Shown: positions 43,096 through 52,051 of the stretch, in pieces
Layout: the number at the start of each line of letters is the position of its first letter
Numbering within the stretch: position 1 is the first letter of the stretch
Source of the DNA: Flavobacterium sp.
GTDB lineage: Bacteria > Bacteroidota > Bacteroidia > Flavobacteriales > Flavobacteriaceae
DNA length: 64,000 bases
Assembly (NCBI RefSeq): GCF_035195345.1
Contig: NZ_CP136574.1
Span: 1,116,001 to 1,180,000, forward strand
Reading direction: 5' to 3'
Made by a program: the position numbers and the translations under genes
The notes under the pieces: model-generated
Seen by the model: the letters and a program-made list of their open reading frames with translations, nothing else
Told to the model about the DNA's origin: nothing
Database searches by the model: none

Positions 43096-43587
43096 TTATT
43101 CCAAAACCTTATACATCAAATCTTCTAATTCGTGCATTTGTGGCACACCGCGTTCTCTGTTTAATAGTGCCATAAAATAGAGCGAAAACCAAAAAACTAC
43201 CATGATTCCCATTATACTGAAATCTAAAACCGTGGATTGTTTTAGCGACCAATGCGTGTAAGCCATCATAGCGAAAACTAAAAACAATCCTGCGATGATA
43301 AAGTGTAGAAACATAAAAAGCGTCCACAACAATTGCTCTGGACCAAAAAGACCTTTTACTGTTGTCTTATCATCATTGGCTTCTAATTCCAAATGTAAAA
43401 AAGGCGAATAGTATTTTCGTTTTTCTTTGCTGAAATAAAAATACAAATGCTCGTCGATTATTTTTATTTGATAATCGGCTTTGAGTTCTGTTTTTAGCTG
43501 TTTTGCTTTTTCTAAAATCTTATCGACACTGTTTTTTGATTCGACTTCAAACTTTGGTCGTAGTGCAATACTTTTTTCAGGCTCCAT
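43096..43587 (-). CDS. Two-helix membrane protein of unknown function
   Basis: A 163-residue protein with a charged N-terminal half (PKFEVESKNSVDKILEKAKQ) and two membrane helices (about 91-112 and 119-141: LLWTLFMFLHFIIAGLFLVF, then VLDFSIMGIMVVFWFSLYFM), preceded by VKGLFGPE. I recall similar hypothetical proteins in Flavobacterium. The frame is open to 43644; the start at MEPEKSIALRPKF (43587) is favoured because a TTTG plus TAGCTTTA promoter-like pair lies in the extension, but 43617 and 43644 are possible. Function unknown. Confidence 0.65.
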   Translation of the reverse strand: MEPEKSIALRPKFEVESKNSVDKILEKAKQLKTELKADYQIKIIDEHLYFYFSKEKRKYYSPFLHLELEANDDKTTVKGLFGPEQLLWTLFMFLHFIIAGLFLVFAMMAYTHWSLKQSTVLDFSIMGIMVVFWFSLYFMALLNRERGVPQMHELEDLMYKVLE

Positions 43588-43646
43588 TTCTTCTGATTTT
43601 AAAGCTAATATATACATTTTTAACAAATGTTGAACAAATTTCACAC

Positions 43647-43840
43647 CCTAGCCCAGATTATCTCACATATTAAATATTTTTCATAGGAGTTCGATGAATT
43701 TCATTTAAAACGGAAACCCCGCAAATTTTTAATCTATTTTTTCTTTTTATTTGGACAGCGACCTTAGAAGCTGACCGAATAAATTTAGAAAAAAAGAGCT
43801 AAAATTGTGGTGTTGTAGTGGATAGCTGGAAAAAGCTCCA
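43647..43840. repeat. Degenerate structured intergenic element upstream of der
   Basis: TAGCCCAGATTATCTCACAT on the left and GTGGATAGCTGGA on the right resemble the ends of the element at 15178-15283. In the middle TATTTGGACAGC (43748-43759) pairs with GCTGACCGAATA (43770-43781) at 10 of 12 positions, extended by T- and A-runs. It looks like a decayed copy. Confidence 0.35.
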
Positions 43841-43850
43841 AAAAAAATCG

Positions 43851-43858
43851 TACTTTTG
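43851..43858 (+). promoter_or_regulatory. -7 box of der
   Basis: TACTTTTG matches TAnnTTTG, 18 nt before the ATG at 43877. It overlaps the more upstream in-frame TTG at 43856. Confidence 0.5.
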
Positions 43859-43876
43859 CCGATTCAAAATAAGATT

Positions 43877-45187
43877 ATGAATAATATTGTTGCCATTGTA
43901 GGAAGACCAAATGTTGGAAAATCCACATTTTTTAACCGTTTAATTCAGCGAAGAGAAGCTATTGTTGACTCGGTAAGCGGTGTTACTCGTGATAGAAATT
44001 ATGGAAAAAGTGAGTGGAACGGAAAGGAGTTTTCTGTAATTGATACGGGAGGTTATATCAAAGGATCGGACGATATTTTTGAAGCGGAAATTCGTCGTCA
44101 AGTAGAATTAGCTATTGATGAAGCAGATGCTATTATTTTTGTGGTGGATGTAGAAGAAGGCATTACTCCAATGGATGATGAAGTGGCTAAATTGCTAAGA
44201 AAAGTTACAAAACCCGTTTTATTAGTAGTAAATAAGGTAGATAATGCAATGCGTGAAAAAGACGCTATTGAGTTTTATAATTTAGGATTAGGAGAATACT
44301 ATTCGATTTCAGGAATGAGCGGAAGCGGAACAGGAGAACTTTTAGACAAATTAGTCGAAGTATTACCTGAAATGCCAGAAGTATCTGAAGAAGTAGAACC
44401 TTTACCACGTTTTTGTGTTGTTGGAAGACCAAATGCAGGAAAATCGTCGTTCATCAACGCTTTAATTGGCGAAGATAGATTTGTGGTAACCGACATTGCT
44501 GGAACTACTCGTGATGCAATTGATACGAAATACAACCGTTTTGGATTTGAATTCAACTTGGTAGATACGGCTGGAATTAGACGTAAAGCGAAAGTAAAAG
44601 AAGATTTAGAGTTTTACTCTGTAATGCGTTCGGTTAGAGCTATTGAACATAGTGATGTTTGTTTATTGGTTATTGATGCTACTCGTGGATTTGAAGGACA
44701 AGACCAAAGTATTTTTTGGTTAGCTGAGAAAAACCGTAAAGGTGTTGTAATCTTAGTAAACAAATGGGATTTGGTGGAAAAAGACACCATGAGTACTCGT
44801 GATTACGAACGTAAGATTAGAGAAGAATTACAACCATTTACCGATGTGCCTATTCTTTTTGTTTCAGCTTTAACCAAACAACGTTTATTAAAAGCATTAG
44901 AAACTGCAGTGGAAGTTTTTGAAAACAGAAAACAACGTATTTCAACTTCAAAATTCAACGAGTTGATGTTGCCAATTATTGAAGCAACGCCACCACCCGC
45001 TTTGAAAGGAAAATATGTAAAAATTAAATATTGTATGCAGTTGCCAACACCAACGCCTCAGTTTGTATTTTTTGCCAACTTACCGCAATATGTAAAAGAT
45101 CCTTACAAACGTTTTATTGAAAATAAATTGAGAGAACAATACAATTTTAGCGGCGTTCCAATTGACATTTATTTCAGACAGAAATAG
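43877..45187 (+). CDS. der: Ribosome-associated GTPase Der (EngA)
   Basis: A 436-residue tandem GTPase acting in 50S assembly. The first G domain has GRPNVGKS (about 9-16), DTGG and NKVD; the second has GRPNAGKS (about 183-190), DTAG and NKWD. The C-terminal KH-like domain (PPPALKGKYVKIKYCMQ) ends the protein. The frame extends 7 codons to a TTG at 43856, which lies in the promoter box, so the ATG at 43877 is preferred. It shares this region with era but on a separate transcript. Confidence 0.96.
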   Translation: MNNIVAIVGRPNVGKSTFFNRLIQRREAIVDSVSGVTRDRNYGKSEWNGKEFSVIDTGGYIKGSDDIFEAEIRRQVELAIDEADAIIFVVDVEEGITPMDDEVAKLLRKVTKPVLLVVNKVDNAMREKDAIEFYNLGLGEYYSISGMSGSGTGELLDKLVEVLPEMPEVSEEVEPLPRFCVVGRPNAGKSSFINALIGEDRFVVTDIAGTTRDAIDTKYNRFGFEFNLVDTAGIRRKAKVKEDLEFYSVMRSVRAIEHSDVCLLVIDATRGFEGQDQSIFWLAEKNRKGVVILVNKWDLVEKDTMSTRDYERKIREELQPFTDVPILFVSALTKQRLLKALETAVEVFENRKQRISTSKFNELMLPIIEATPPPALKGKYVKIKYCMQLPTPTPQFVFFANLPQYVKDPYKRFIENKLREQYNFSGVPIDIYFRQK

Positions 45188-45190
45188 TTA

Positions 45191-45220
45191 AAAAACCGAA
45201 GTTAACGCTTCGGTTTTTTT
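45191..45220 (+). terminator. Terminator of der
   Basis: Stem AAAAACCGAAG (45191-45201) with CTTCGGTTTTT (45208-45218), 6-nt loop, and T-run. The CCGAA core is also that of the terminator at 7851. Confidence 0.9.
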
Positions 45221-45318
45221 GTGTTTATTGTTAAATTTTTCGTAAGAAAATTTTTATTCACACAATAAATATTTTATTTCGCTGTTAATTACACTTTACA
45301 ACTTTTAATTCCTTTTCT

Positions 45319-48108
45319 ATGTTTAAAAATTTTATTTATCTAGTAGCATTGCTTTTTTGTACTTTATCTAGCTTTGGTCAAAATTCAATTTCGTTAAAAG
45401 GAAAAATTATCGATAAAAACACTTCGGTTCCTTTAGAATCGGCTACTATTTATTTAAAATCTGCAAAAGATTCAACTTTGATTGATTATACGATTTCTGA
45501 TAAAAACGGAAATTTTGCTTTTAAAACAAAAAAAATGGACAATCCCATCTATTTTAAAATTTCTTATATTGGATACTATGATTATTCAGAAAAAATTGAA
45601 AATTTAAAAGCAGATAAGGATTTTGGATCCATAAGACTCGAAGAAAATGTAAGTTCTTTAAAAGAAGTTGTAATACAATCAGAGGCACCGCCCGTAACCA
45701 TTAAAAATGATACTTTAGAATTTAATGCTTCCTCATTTAAAGTTCGCCCTGATGCCAATGTGGAAGCCTTATTAAAGCAACTTCCAGGCGTTGAAATTGA
45801 CGAAGAAGGTAAAATTACAGTTAATGGAAAAGAAGTGAATAATATCTTGGTAAACGGAAAACCTTTCTTTGGTAAAGACGGTAAAATTGCAACACAAAAT
45901 TTACCCGCAGAAATTATCGACAAAGTCCAAGTAACGGACACCAAAACCAAAGAAGAAGAATTATCGGGTCAGAATGCCACATCGGATGAAAAAACAATTA
46001 ATTTAACCATTCAGGAAGATAAAAATAAAGGCGTTTTTGGTAAAGTCAACGCTGGTTATGGAACCGACGACAGATATGAATCGAGTTTATTGTTTAACTA
46101 TTTTAAAGACACTCAAAAAATTAGCATCTTAGGATCTTCAAACAATGTTAATTCAATTGGATTTTCAATGGATGAAATTTTTGATAATATGGGTGGCGGC
46201 AGAAATAACTCAATTTGGGTAAACGACAACGGTAGCTTTGGTATCAACGGGATGCAATTTGGAGGCAACAACGGTATTACTCAATCTAATATGATTGGAA
46301 TTAATTTTGCTGACGAATGGGCAAAAAAGAAAATAAATCCAAATGGTAGCTACTACTATTCTAATGCAGAAACCAAGAACAATAACAGAACTAATAGAAT
46401 AAATTTATTACCAACAGGAAACAGCACCACACTAGCAGAATCAAAAACAAAATCAATTACGGATGGACATAATATAGGAATGGATTTTGAAATTAAACTT
46501 GATTCTACTACTACAATTTATATGAGTCCTAGTTTTGCTAAAAGTGAAATAAAAAACAAAAACACTGGCTTTGATGCTACTTTTGACGAAACTGGAGCCG
46601 CTTTAAATGAAAATACCACGGACAATAATTGGTCAAGCCAAAACAACACTTTTAGAAACAACATTTATTTTTATAAAGGTTTAAAGAAAAAAGGAAGAGG
46701 AATTAGCGCTTCGGTTGAAAATGAAAACAGTAAAAACGAATCTGATTTATTTACTAAAACAACCACCACATTCTTTCAGTCTGGAAGTACTGATGACGAT
46801 AGAAATCAATTCAGAATCGACAATTCAAAATCAGACAGTTTTAGAGCAGAAATAGGCTATAACGAACCGTTAAGAGATTCATTGGTTTTTAACTTTGAAA
46901 CTATTTATAAATATAAAAAAAATAAAGATACACGAGAAACGTATGATTTTGACGGCGTATTTAATTCTTATACAAATTTTAACGACCTTCTTTCAAATGA
47001 CATCACCTCCTCTACTTCTTCTGTAGCTCCAATGATTGGAATAAGCATTAGAAAAAAGAAAATTAGAGGTAGTATTTCTATGGGAACAGAGATTATCAGA
47101 TTCAACAACCAATCTAATTATATATCAAATTTAACTACGGTAAACAAAAACTATCTGTATCCTAAAATGAATGGTTATATTAATATTACACTTGGCAAGT
47201 CTAAATCGATATACAGTTATTATTCCTATGAAGTTAATTTACCTTCAGCAAACCAAATTTTACCCTTCGAAAATTTAGGAAATCCACTAAACACATATAT
47301 TGGAAATGCTGACTTAAAACCTAACGAAAACTACTCTGTTTATACGAATTTTAACAATTATGATTATGCAACACGTAGTGGTTTTTATGCTTATGCTGGT
47401 GGCGATTATAATGTAAACCAAATAGTAGCTTCAACCACATATGATGCCGATTTTAAAGCAACTACCACTTATCAAAATGTAGACAGAGCGTATAACACCT
47501 ATATTGGCTTTAGTTTAAACAAATCATTAAAGAAAGAAAAAAGAACCTTTAAATATGGTTTTGGACTACAATTAGGTTACAATTATGACCAAGGGTTAAC
47601 CAATACTGAATTATTTGAATCTAAAGGTTTAACGCTAAATCCAAGAGCTAACATTTCTTGGTCAATTGACGAAATAATTACGATTAATCCCTCATACAAA
47701 TACACTTATATTACCAATGATTTTACGAATTATGTAATTGAAAACACCAAAAACTTCCTGCACAGTGCCAAGTTAGAAATCACCAGTTATTGGCCTAAAA
47801 AAGTGGTTTTAGGAAGTGATTTTGGATACAACTACAACTCCAATATTGCAGATGGTTTTCAAAAAGATTTCTATTTATGGAATTTAAGTTTGGGCTATAA
47901 TTTTTACCAAGACCAATTATTAGCCAAAGTAAAAGTATACGATGTTTTAAATCAAAACATCAGTTCAACAAGAACTATTACACCAACAGCTATTACGGAT
48001 ATGGAAAATACGGTTTTACAACAATATGTCATGTTTTCTTTAACCTATAAATTAGAAAAATTTGGCGGCAAGAAAAAAGATGATGGCTCCATGATTTTTA
48101 TAGATTAA
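45319..48108 (+). CDS. TonB-receptor-like outer-membrane beta-barrel protein
   Basis: A 929-residue outer-membrane protein. Signal peptide (about 1-20, ending SSFGQ), then a carboxypeptidase-regulatory-like domain (about 24-110, LKGKIIDKNTSVPLESATIY), a plug-like domain (about 125-215, FKVRPDANVEALLKQLPGVE and NNILVNGKPFFGKDGKIATQ) and a large barrel ending MFSLTYKLEKFGGKKKD. It resembles the OMP_b-brl_3 group of TonB-receptor-like proteins, without a SusD partner. The barrel has poly-Gly/Asn loops (MGGGRNNS). Substrate unknown. It is a single-gene unit. Confidence 0.9.
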   Translation: MFKNFIYLVALLFCTLSSFGQNSISLKGKIIDKNTSVPLESATIYLKSAKDSTLIDYTISDKNGNFAFKTKKMDNPIYFKISYIGYYDYSEKIENLKADKDFGSIRLEENVSSLKEVVIQSEAPPVTIKNDTLEFNASSFKVRPDANVEALLKQLPGVEIDEEGKITVNGKEVNNILVNGKPFFGKDGKIATQNLPAEIIDKVQVTDTKTKEEELSGQNATSDEKTINLTIQEDKNKGVFGKVNAGYGTDDRYESSLLFNYFKDTQKISILGSSNNVNSIGFSMDEIFDNMGGGRNNSIWVNDNGSFGINGMQFGGNNGITQSNMIGINFADEWAKKKINPNGSYYYSNAETKNNNRTNRINLLPTGNSTTLAESKTKSITDGHNIGMDFEIKLDSTTTIYMSPSFAKSEIKNKNTGFDATFDETGAALNENTTDNNWSSQNNTFRNNIYFYKGLKKKGRGISASVENENSKNESDLFTKTTTTFFQSGSTDDDRNQFRIDNSKSDSFRAEIGYNEPLRDSLVFNFETIYKYKKNKDTRETYDFDGVFNSYTNFNDLLSNDITSSTSSVAPMIGISIRKKKIRGSISMGTEIIRFNNQSNYISNLTTVNKNYLYPKMNGYINITLGKSKSIYSYYSYEVNLPSANQILPFENLGNPLNTYIGNADLKPNENYSVYTNFNNYDYATRSGFYAYAGGDYNVNQIVASTTYDADFKATTTYQNVDRAYNTYIGFSLNKSLKKEKRTFKYGFGLQLGYNYDQGLTNTELFESKGLTLNPRANISWSIDEIITINPSYKYTYITNDFTNYVIENTKNFLHSAKLEITSYWPKKVVLGSDFGYNYNSNIADGFQKDFYLWNLSLGYNFYQDQLLAKVKVYDVLNQNISSTRTITPTAITDMENTVLQQYVMFSLTYKLEKFGGKKKDDGSMIFID

Positions 48109-48113
48109 ACAAA

Positions 48114-48145
48114 AAACTCGTTAGAAATTCTAACGAGTTTTTTTA
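48114..48145. terminator. Terminator after the barrel protein gene
   Basis: 12-bp stem AAACTCGTTAGA (48114-48125) and TCTAACGAGTTT (48129-48140) with a 3-nt loop, flanked by A- and T-runs. It may also serve the convergent TPM gene ending at 48170. Confidence 0.9.
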
Positions 48146-48169
48146 TACTTTTTATTTTTCACTTCAAAG

Positions 48170-48922
48170 CTACCAACTTCCACCAGCACCTCCACCCGAG
48201 AAACCGCCGCCACCGAAGCCACCGCCGAAACCTCCAGAAGAACCACCGCCACCAAAGCCACCGTTACCTCTTCCAAGGCTACTAAGTATAATAATGTCTC
48301 CTAAATCTAAACCGCTACCGCCTCTAAAATTTCCGCCGCCTTTATTTCCTCTGGAAGCTAAAACCAATAGAATAATAACAAAAACAACAATCAAAATGAA
48401 TGGTAAAGGATTACTTGATTCTTTTCTAGAGCCTTTATATTTTCCTTTTAAAACTTCAAAAATAGCATCGGTGCCTTTATCAAGACCTAAGTAAAAGTTT
48501 CCTGCTTTGAATTCAGGAATAATTATATTACGGATAAGCTGTCCATTTATTCCGGCAGTTAATCTATCTTCAACGCCATATCCAGGAGAAATCCATATCT
48601 TTTTATCGTTTTTGGCAAAAAGAATGATAATTCCGTTATCATTTTGCTCACTTCCACCAATTCCCCATGTTTGTCCCCATCTTGGAGTTAGAATCCCAAT
48701 GTCTTCACCTTTTAAATCTTCAATTGTAATTAAGACGATTTGAGTAGTCGTAGAATCGGAATATCGAATTAACTTGTTTTCTAATTCTTTTTCTTCTAGA
48801 GGATTTAAAATATCAGCATAATCATAAACACTGGTTTGAAAACTAGGTCGATCAGGAATAGTAAACTGCGCTTGAGCAACAATCCCAGTTAAAACCAATA
48901 CAAATAAAAATAACTTTCTCAT
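48170..48922 (-). CDS. TPM domain protein with Gly-rich tail
   Basis: A 250-residue protein: signal peptide (about 1-19, ending IVAQAQ), TPM domain (about 25-160, YADILNPLEEKELENKLIRY and KDKK-type strands with PGYGVEDRLTAG), one membrane helix (about 175-192, PFILIVVFVIILLVLAS) and a Gly/Ser-rich tail (GGFGGGGSSGGFGGGFGGGG) typical of the YgcG-type family. The start at 48922 is chosen for its signal peptide; upstream codons to 48964 overlap the previous gene. It is the last gene of the lemA-TPM-TPM operon. TPM proteins relate to envelope maintenance, mechanism unclear. Confidence 0.88.
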   Translation of the reverse strand: MRKLFLFVLVLTGIVAQAQFTIPDRPSFQTSVYDYADILNPLEEKELENKLIRYSDSTTTQIVLITIEDLKGEDIGILTPRWGQTWGIGGSEQNDNGIIILFAKNDKKIWISPGYGVEDRLTAGINGQLIRNIIIPEFKAGNFYLGLDKGTDAIFEVLKGKYKGSRKESSNPLPFILIVVFVIILLVLASRGNKGGGNFRGGSGLDLGDIIILSSLGRGNGGFGGGGSSGGFGGGFGGGGFSGGGAGGSW

Positions 48923-48923
48923 A

Positions 48924-49361
48924 TTAGTTTCTTGAGATTTCGTTAGACAATTCGTTTGTATCATCTGATTGATATGGGAAATAGTGTTTTAATCGTTGTC
49001 CGGCTTGTAAAATACCTTCGACTAAGCCCTTTTTAAAATTTCCTTCTTTAAAATTTGCAATTACAGTATCTTTTGTACAATCCCAAAAATCAGATTCAAC
49101 TACATCATTGATACCTTTGTCGCCAATAATAGCAAACTTTTTATCAGAAACAGATATATAAAACAAAACACCATTTCGATCTTGCGTTTCGTTCATTTTC
49201 AACTCAAAAAAAACCTCTTGAGCTCTGTCAAGAGGTGATTTTTCAGAATGTTCTTCTATATGCACTCTAATTTCTCCCGAAGTGTTTTTTTCGGCTTCAA
49301 CAATAGATGAAACAATTTCTTGCTCATCTTGTTTTGTTAAGAAATCTTTGGTTTTAGACAT
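48924..49361 (-). CDS. TPM domain protein (short form)
   Basis: A 145-residue protein holding only a TPM domain: LTKQDEQEIVSSIVEAEKNT, SGEIRVHIEEHSEK, then NGVLFYISVSDKKFAIIGDK and a C-terminal IVEGILQAGQRLKHYFP-like helix. No signal peptide or membrane helix, so it may be cytoplasmic, in contrast to its partner. It overlaps lemA by one base and is followed after one base by the second TPM gene, a tight operon. Confidence 0.88.
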   Translation of the reverse strand: MSKTKDFLTKQDEQEIVSSIVEAEKNTSGEIRVHIEEHSEKSPLDRAQEVFFELKMNETQDRNGVLFYISVSDKKFAIIGDKGINDVVESDFWDCTKDTVIANFKEGNFKKGLVEGILQAGQRLKHYFPYQSDDTNELSNEISRN

Positions 49362-49975
49362 TATTTTTTCTCGCTATTAAAGTCAAAATCTACCTCTACT
49401 GGTTTTTCAGCTCCTGCAACCGCTTTAAAAACAGCTTTCTCTTTGTAATCAGATAAAATTAAACTTCTAGGCATTTTTAACACATAGTTGTTATATTTTT
49501 CAACTGATTCGTTAAAACGTGTTCTAGCCATTAAAATTTGATTTTCAGTACTAGCCAATTCATCTTGTAATTTCAAGAAATTTTGATTCGCTTTTAGGTC
49601 TGGATATTTCTCAACAGTAACCAATAATCTAGATAAAGCAGAAGAAACACCACTTTGAGCTTGATTAAATTGTTCAAATTGTTCTGGAGTAATGTTTGTT
49701 GGATCAACAGTAATAGATGTTGCTTTAGCTCTAGCCGAAACAACTGCTTCTAAAGTAGATTTTTCAAAATCAGCAGCACCTTTTACAGTTTTTACTAAAT
49801 TTCCAATCAAGTCATTTCTTCTTTGATACGAAGTTTCTACATTTCCCCATTCTTTTTTTACAGCTTGGTCAACTGTAATTGCTCCATTTTTAACGCTAAT
49901 ATACCATAATCCAAATATTAATAATAATACTAGTAATCCTCCAACTCCTATTATCCAAGGCAAAAATTTTCTCAT
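49361..49975 (-). CDS. LemA family protein
   Basis: A 204-residue LemA protein: one N-terminal membrane helix (about 8-28, IIGVGGLLVLLLIFGLWYIS) then long helices with the family signature VKKEWGNVETSYQRRNDLIG and LVKTVKGAADFEKSTLEAV. LemA proteins are anchored in the membrane, and lemA-TPM gene pairs recur in many bacteria; the role is unclear. It lies 30 nt downstream of the MerR gene and is overlapped by the first TPM gene. Confidence 0.93.
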   Translation of the reverse strand: MRKFLPWIIGVGGLLVLLLIFGLWYISVKNGAITVDQAVKKEWGNVETSYQRRNDLIGNLVKTVKGAADFEKSTLEAVVSARAKATSITVDPTNITPEQFEQFNQAQSGVSSALSRLLVTVEKYPDLKANQNFLKLQDELASTENQILMARTRFNESVEKYNNYVLKMPRSLILSDYKEKAVFKAVAGAEKPVEVDFDFNSEKK

Positions 49976-50005
49976 AATTTTAATTTTTAAAGTTTAATTA
50001 ATTGT

Positions 50006-50338
50006 TTATAGTTGATTTTTAATCGTATTCAATTGTGCTTTAATCGATTCTAATTTGCTGATAATTTCAAATTTATCTAAGGTTTTTTTCTGACCTTCTT
50101 TCAAATGTATTTTGGCGCCTTCTAAGGTAAATCCACGCTCTTTTACTAAATGATATATCAATTGCAAATTCTTTACATCTTCGGGCGTAAACATCCGATT
50201 TCCTTTGGCGTTTTTCTTTGGTTTTAGAATATCAAATTCTTTATCCCAAAAACGAATTAAGGAAGCGTTCACATCAAAGGCTTTGGCAATTTCGCCAATG
50301 CTGTAATATCTTTTATTTGGTGCTAATTCTAAATGCAT
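50006..50338 (-). CDS. MerR family transcriptional regulator
   Basis: A 110-residue MerR-type DNA-binding protein. The winged helix-turn-helix is at about 10-70: YYSIGEIAKAFDVNASLIRF, then WDKEFDILKPKKNAKGNRMF and TPEDVKNLQLIYHLVKERGF. A short C-terminal coiled-coil dimerisation helix follows (about 80-110). It has no effector domain or metal-binding cysteines. It heads the lemA-TPM-TPM run and might regulate it; that is inference from position. Confidence 0.88.
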   Translation of the reverse strand: MHLELAPNKRYYSIGEIAKAFDVNASLIRFWDKEFDILKPKKNAKGNRMFTPEDVKNLQLIYHLVKERGFTLEGAKIHLKEGQKKTLDKFEIISKLESIKAQLNTIKNQL

Positions 50339-50423
50339 TTTTTAAATTCAATTTTTAATTTTTGGAACATATATTAATGAAATTTGAAAAATTAAAATTA
50401 CTCCTAACTTTCATCGTTCCCGC

Positions 50424-50521
50424 GCTTGGCGAACTTCGGAACTCATTATTTTCTGTTAAAGATAAAATTTCTTGCGAAACGTAAACGTTAATTTACTGCA
50501 AAATTCGCAATTGCGCCAAGC
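50424..50521 (+). ncRNA. Candidate IS110 bridge RNA region (left end)
   Basis: Structured stretch between the estimated left end and the transposase start: 8-bp closing stem (50424-50431 with 50514-50521) and inner 7-bp stem (50472-50478 with 50504-50510). IS110-group elements are known to encode a bridge RNA in this position. No guide loops could be assigned, so this is a candidate only. Confidence 0.3.
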
Positions 50522-50565
50522 ATCTATGTAAAAGCATAACTTTGAGTTTCCTAAAAACGAAGATT

Positions 50566-51636
50566 ATGCAATTACACGATGCTTTAACTATTCCAAAGAT
50601 ATTCATTGGATTAGACATTCACAAAAAAAGTTGGACCGTTTCTATTCAAACGGATTTATTTTTCCATAAAACGTATTCTTTGCCATCCGTTTCAGAGGAT
50701 TTGTATCAATATGTTGAACGAACTTTTCCGAATCATGAAGTACATTTGGTTTATGAAGCAGGATGTTGTGGTTTTTCAGTTGCGCGTTATTTTTTAAATT
50801 TGGGCTGGCATGTTTTGGTTGTTAATCCAGCAGATGTGAAGACTGGTGATAAGGAGCGTTATCAAAAAACGGATGCTTTAGATTCGAAAAACTTATCTAA
50901 TCAATTAAAAGCTGGTGTCCTAAAAGGAATTTACATTCCTACAGAAGAACACGAACAGTTTACTACTTTGGCACGACATCGGACTCAAGTAACCAAGAAA
51001 TTACGACAAACCAAATCACATATTAAAAGTATGTTGCTTTTTCATGGTATCAAAGTTCCAGACCAGTTTGATAATTCGAATTGGAGTAAGGATTTTGTTT
51101 CTTGGTTAGAAGAATTAAAGTTTAGTACGAGTTGTGGCGATTTGGCTTTACAAGGTAAAATAAGACTCTATAAATTTATTAAATCAGAATATTTAGAAAT
51201 TGCGAATCAAATGAGATTACATTGTAGAAAAAACAACAAAAAAGATTATTATCTTTTAAAATCCATACCAGGAATTGGCGGTTATTTAGCTAGTGTAATT
51301 ATAGCAGAATGTGGTGATTTACGTCGATTTAATACCGAAGCACAATTTAGTTCTTATATTGGATTAGTTCCTGGGATTTATAATAGTGGCGATAGTGAAA
51401 AATGTTTGGGAATTACACCACGAAGTCGCTCACAACTTAGAAGTTACTTGATAGAAGCGGCTTGGGTTGCCATTAGAAAAGATATCGAGATGCAACAATA
51501 TTACCGCAAACATCAAGGAAAAAACGTGAAGAGTATCATTGTTAAAGTAGCTCACAAAATGGCACGAAGGATATTATCGGTCATCAAAACAGAAACACCT
51601 TATCAAATAAATCGTAATTTAGTTATAGAACAATAA
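50566..51636 (+). CDS. IS110-family transposase (DEDD recombinase)
   Basis: A 356-residue transposase. The N-terminal RuvC-like DEDD domain shows D17 (FIGLDIHKKSW), E64 (VYEAGCCGF), D103 and D106 (KTDALDSKN). The C-terminal Transposase_20 domain has LLKSIPGIGGYLASVIIAEC and FSSYIGLVPG, with the expected catalytic serine at 262/263. The motif NPADVKTGDKERYQKTDALD is typical. The ATG at 50566 is preferred over an earlier in-frame start at 50542. All catalytic residues are intact, so it may be active. Confidence 0.92.
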   Translation: MQLHDALTIPKIFIGLDIHKKSWTVSIQTDLFFHKTYSLPSVSEDLYQYVERTFPNHEVHLVYEAGCCGFSVARYFLNLGWHVLVVNPADVKTGDKERYQKTDALDSKNLSNQLKAGVLKGIYIPTEEHEQFTTLARHRTQVTKKLRQTKSHIKSMLLFHGIKVPDQFDNSNWSKDFVSWLEELKFSTSCGDLALQGKIRLYKFIKSEYLEIANQMRLHCRKNNKKDYYLLKSIPGIGGYLASVIIAECGDLRRFNTEAQFSSYIGLVPGIYNSGDSEKCLGITPRSRSQLRSYLIEAAWVAIRKDIEMQQYYRKHQGKNVKSIIVKVAHKMARRILSVIKTETPYQINRNLVIEQ

Positions 51637-51645
51637 AAAAGTAAA

Positions 51646-51812
51646 ATTTTCTTAACAAGCTCAACCATACAAGAGAAATAGACTACAAAACAGCCGTGGT
51701 GGTTCCGATTGATGGAAGCCACAGCGCCAAGCAGGTAGCTATTTTATTTATTCTTACAATCATACCGATGCTGGTGGCTGCGATGAATTGGAGACCACAT
51801 ATAGGAGCGTGA
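51646..51812 (+). pseudogene. Possible gene remnant downstream of the IS110 transposase
   Basis: After a stop at 51643 one frame stays open for 55 codons to the TGA at 51810. It reads TREIDYKTAVVVPIDGSHSA, then a hydrophobic stretch (QVAILFILTIIPMLVAAMNW) and ends RPHIGA. No good start exists. It may be the tail of a membrane-protein gene cut by the element, or chance. Two short stem-loops overlap it. The rest of 51813-52051 holds a hairpin (51884-51927) and no gene. Confidence 0.3.
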
Positions 51813-51883
51813 ACTTTAAGAATTTAAAAAGAAAAATATGAAATAAAAGAGGAAAATCTATCGTGGCATCATTGATAAAGTTA

Positions 51884-51927
51884 GCCTAACTTTTTATGTC
51901 CTTGCCTTTGGCGGACAAAAGTTAGTT
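51884..51927. repeat. Bulged hairpin (attC-like or REP-like)
   Basis: CTAACTTTT (51886-51894) pairs with AAAAGTTAG (51917-51925), GTCC with GGAC and GCC with GGC, loop TTT, with two bulges on one strand. The left end GCCTAAC fits the integron R'' consensus RYYYAAC; the right end GTTAGTT misses GTTRRRY by one base. Confidence 0.45.
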
Positions 51928-52051
51928 GCCAACTTTACCAACAAGCCGTGTTGCGAAATAGTAACTCGAGAAAAAACGAAATATAACCCTTACTCAAAGT
52001 TGTTAATAACTTTAGGGTGCTTTACATAGGAACGTGTGTTAGAAGTAGTAC

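Larger units (their letters stand above)
50416..51735 (+). mobile_element. IS110-family insertion sequence (approximate ends)
   Basis: An element of about 1.3 kb around a DEDD transposase. An 8-bp subterminal inverted repeat, GCTTGGCG at 50424-50431 and CGCCAAGC at 51725-51732, suggests the limits, but IS110 elements lack strong terminal repeats and target duplications, so the ends are estimates. The left non-coding stretch (50416-50565) is more GC-rich than its neighbours and folds: GCTTGGCG also pairs with CGCCAAGC at 50514-50521, enclosing TTGCGAA/TTCGCAA (50472-50478 with 50504-50510). Confidence 0.65.
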
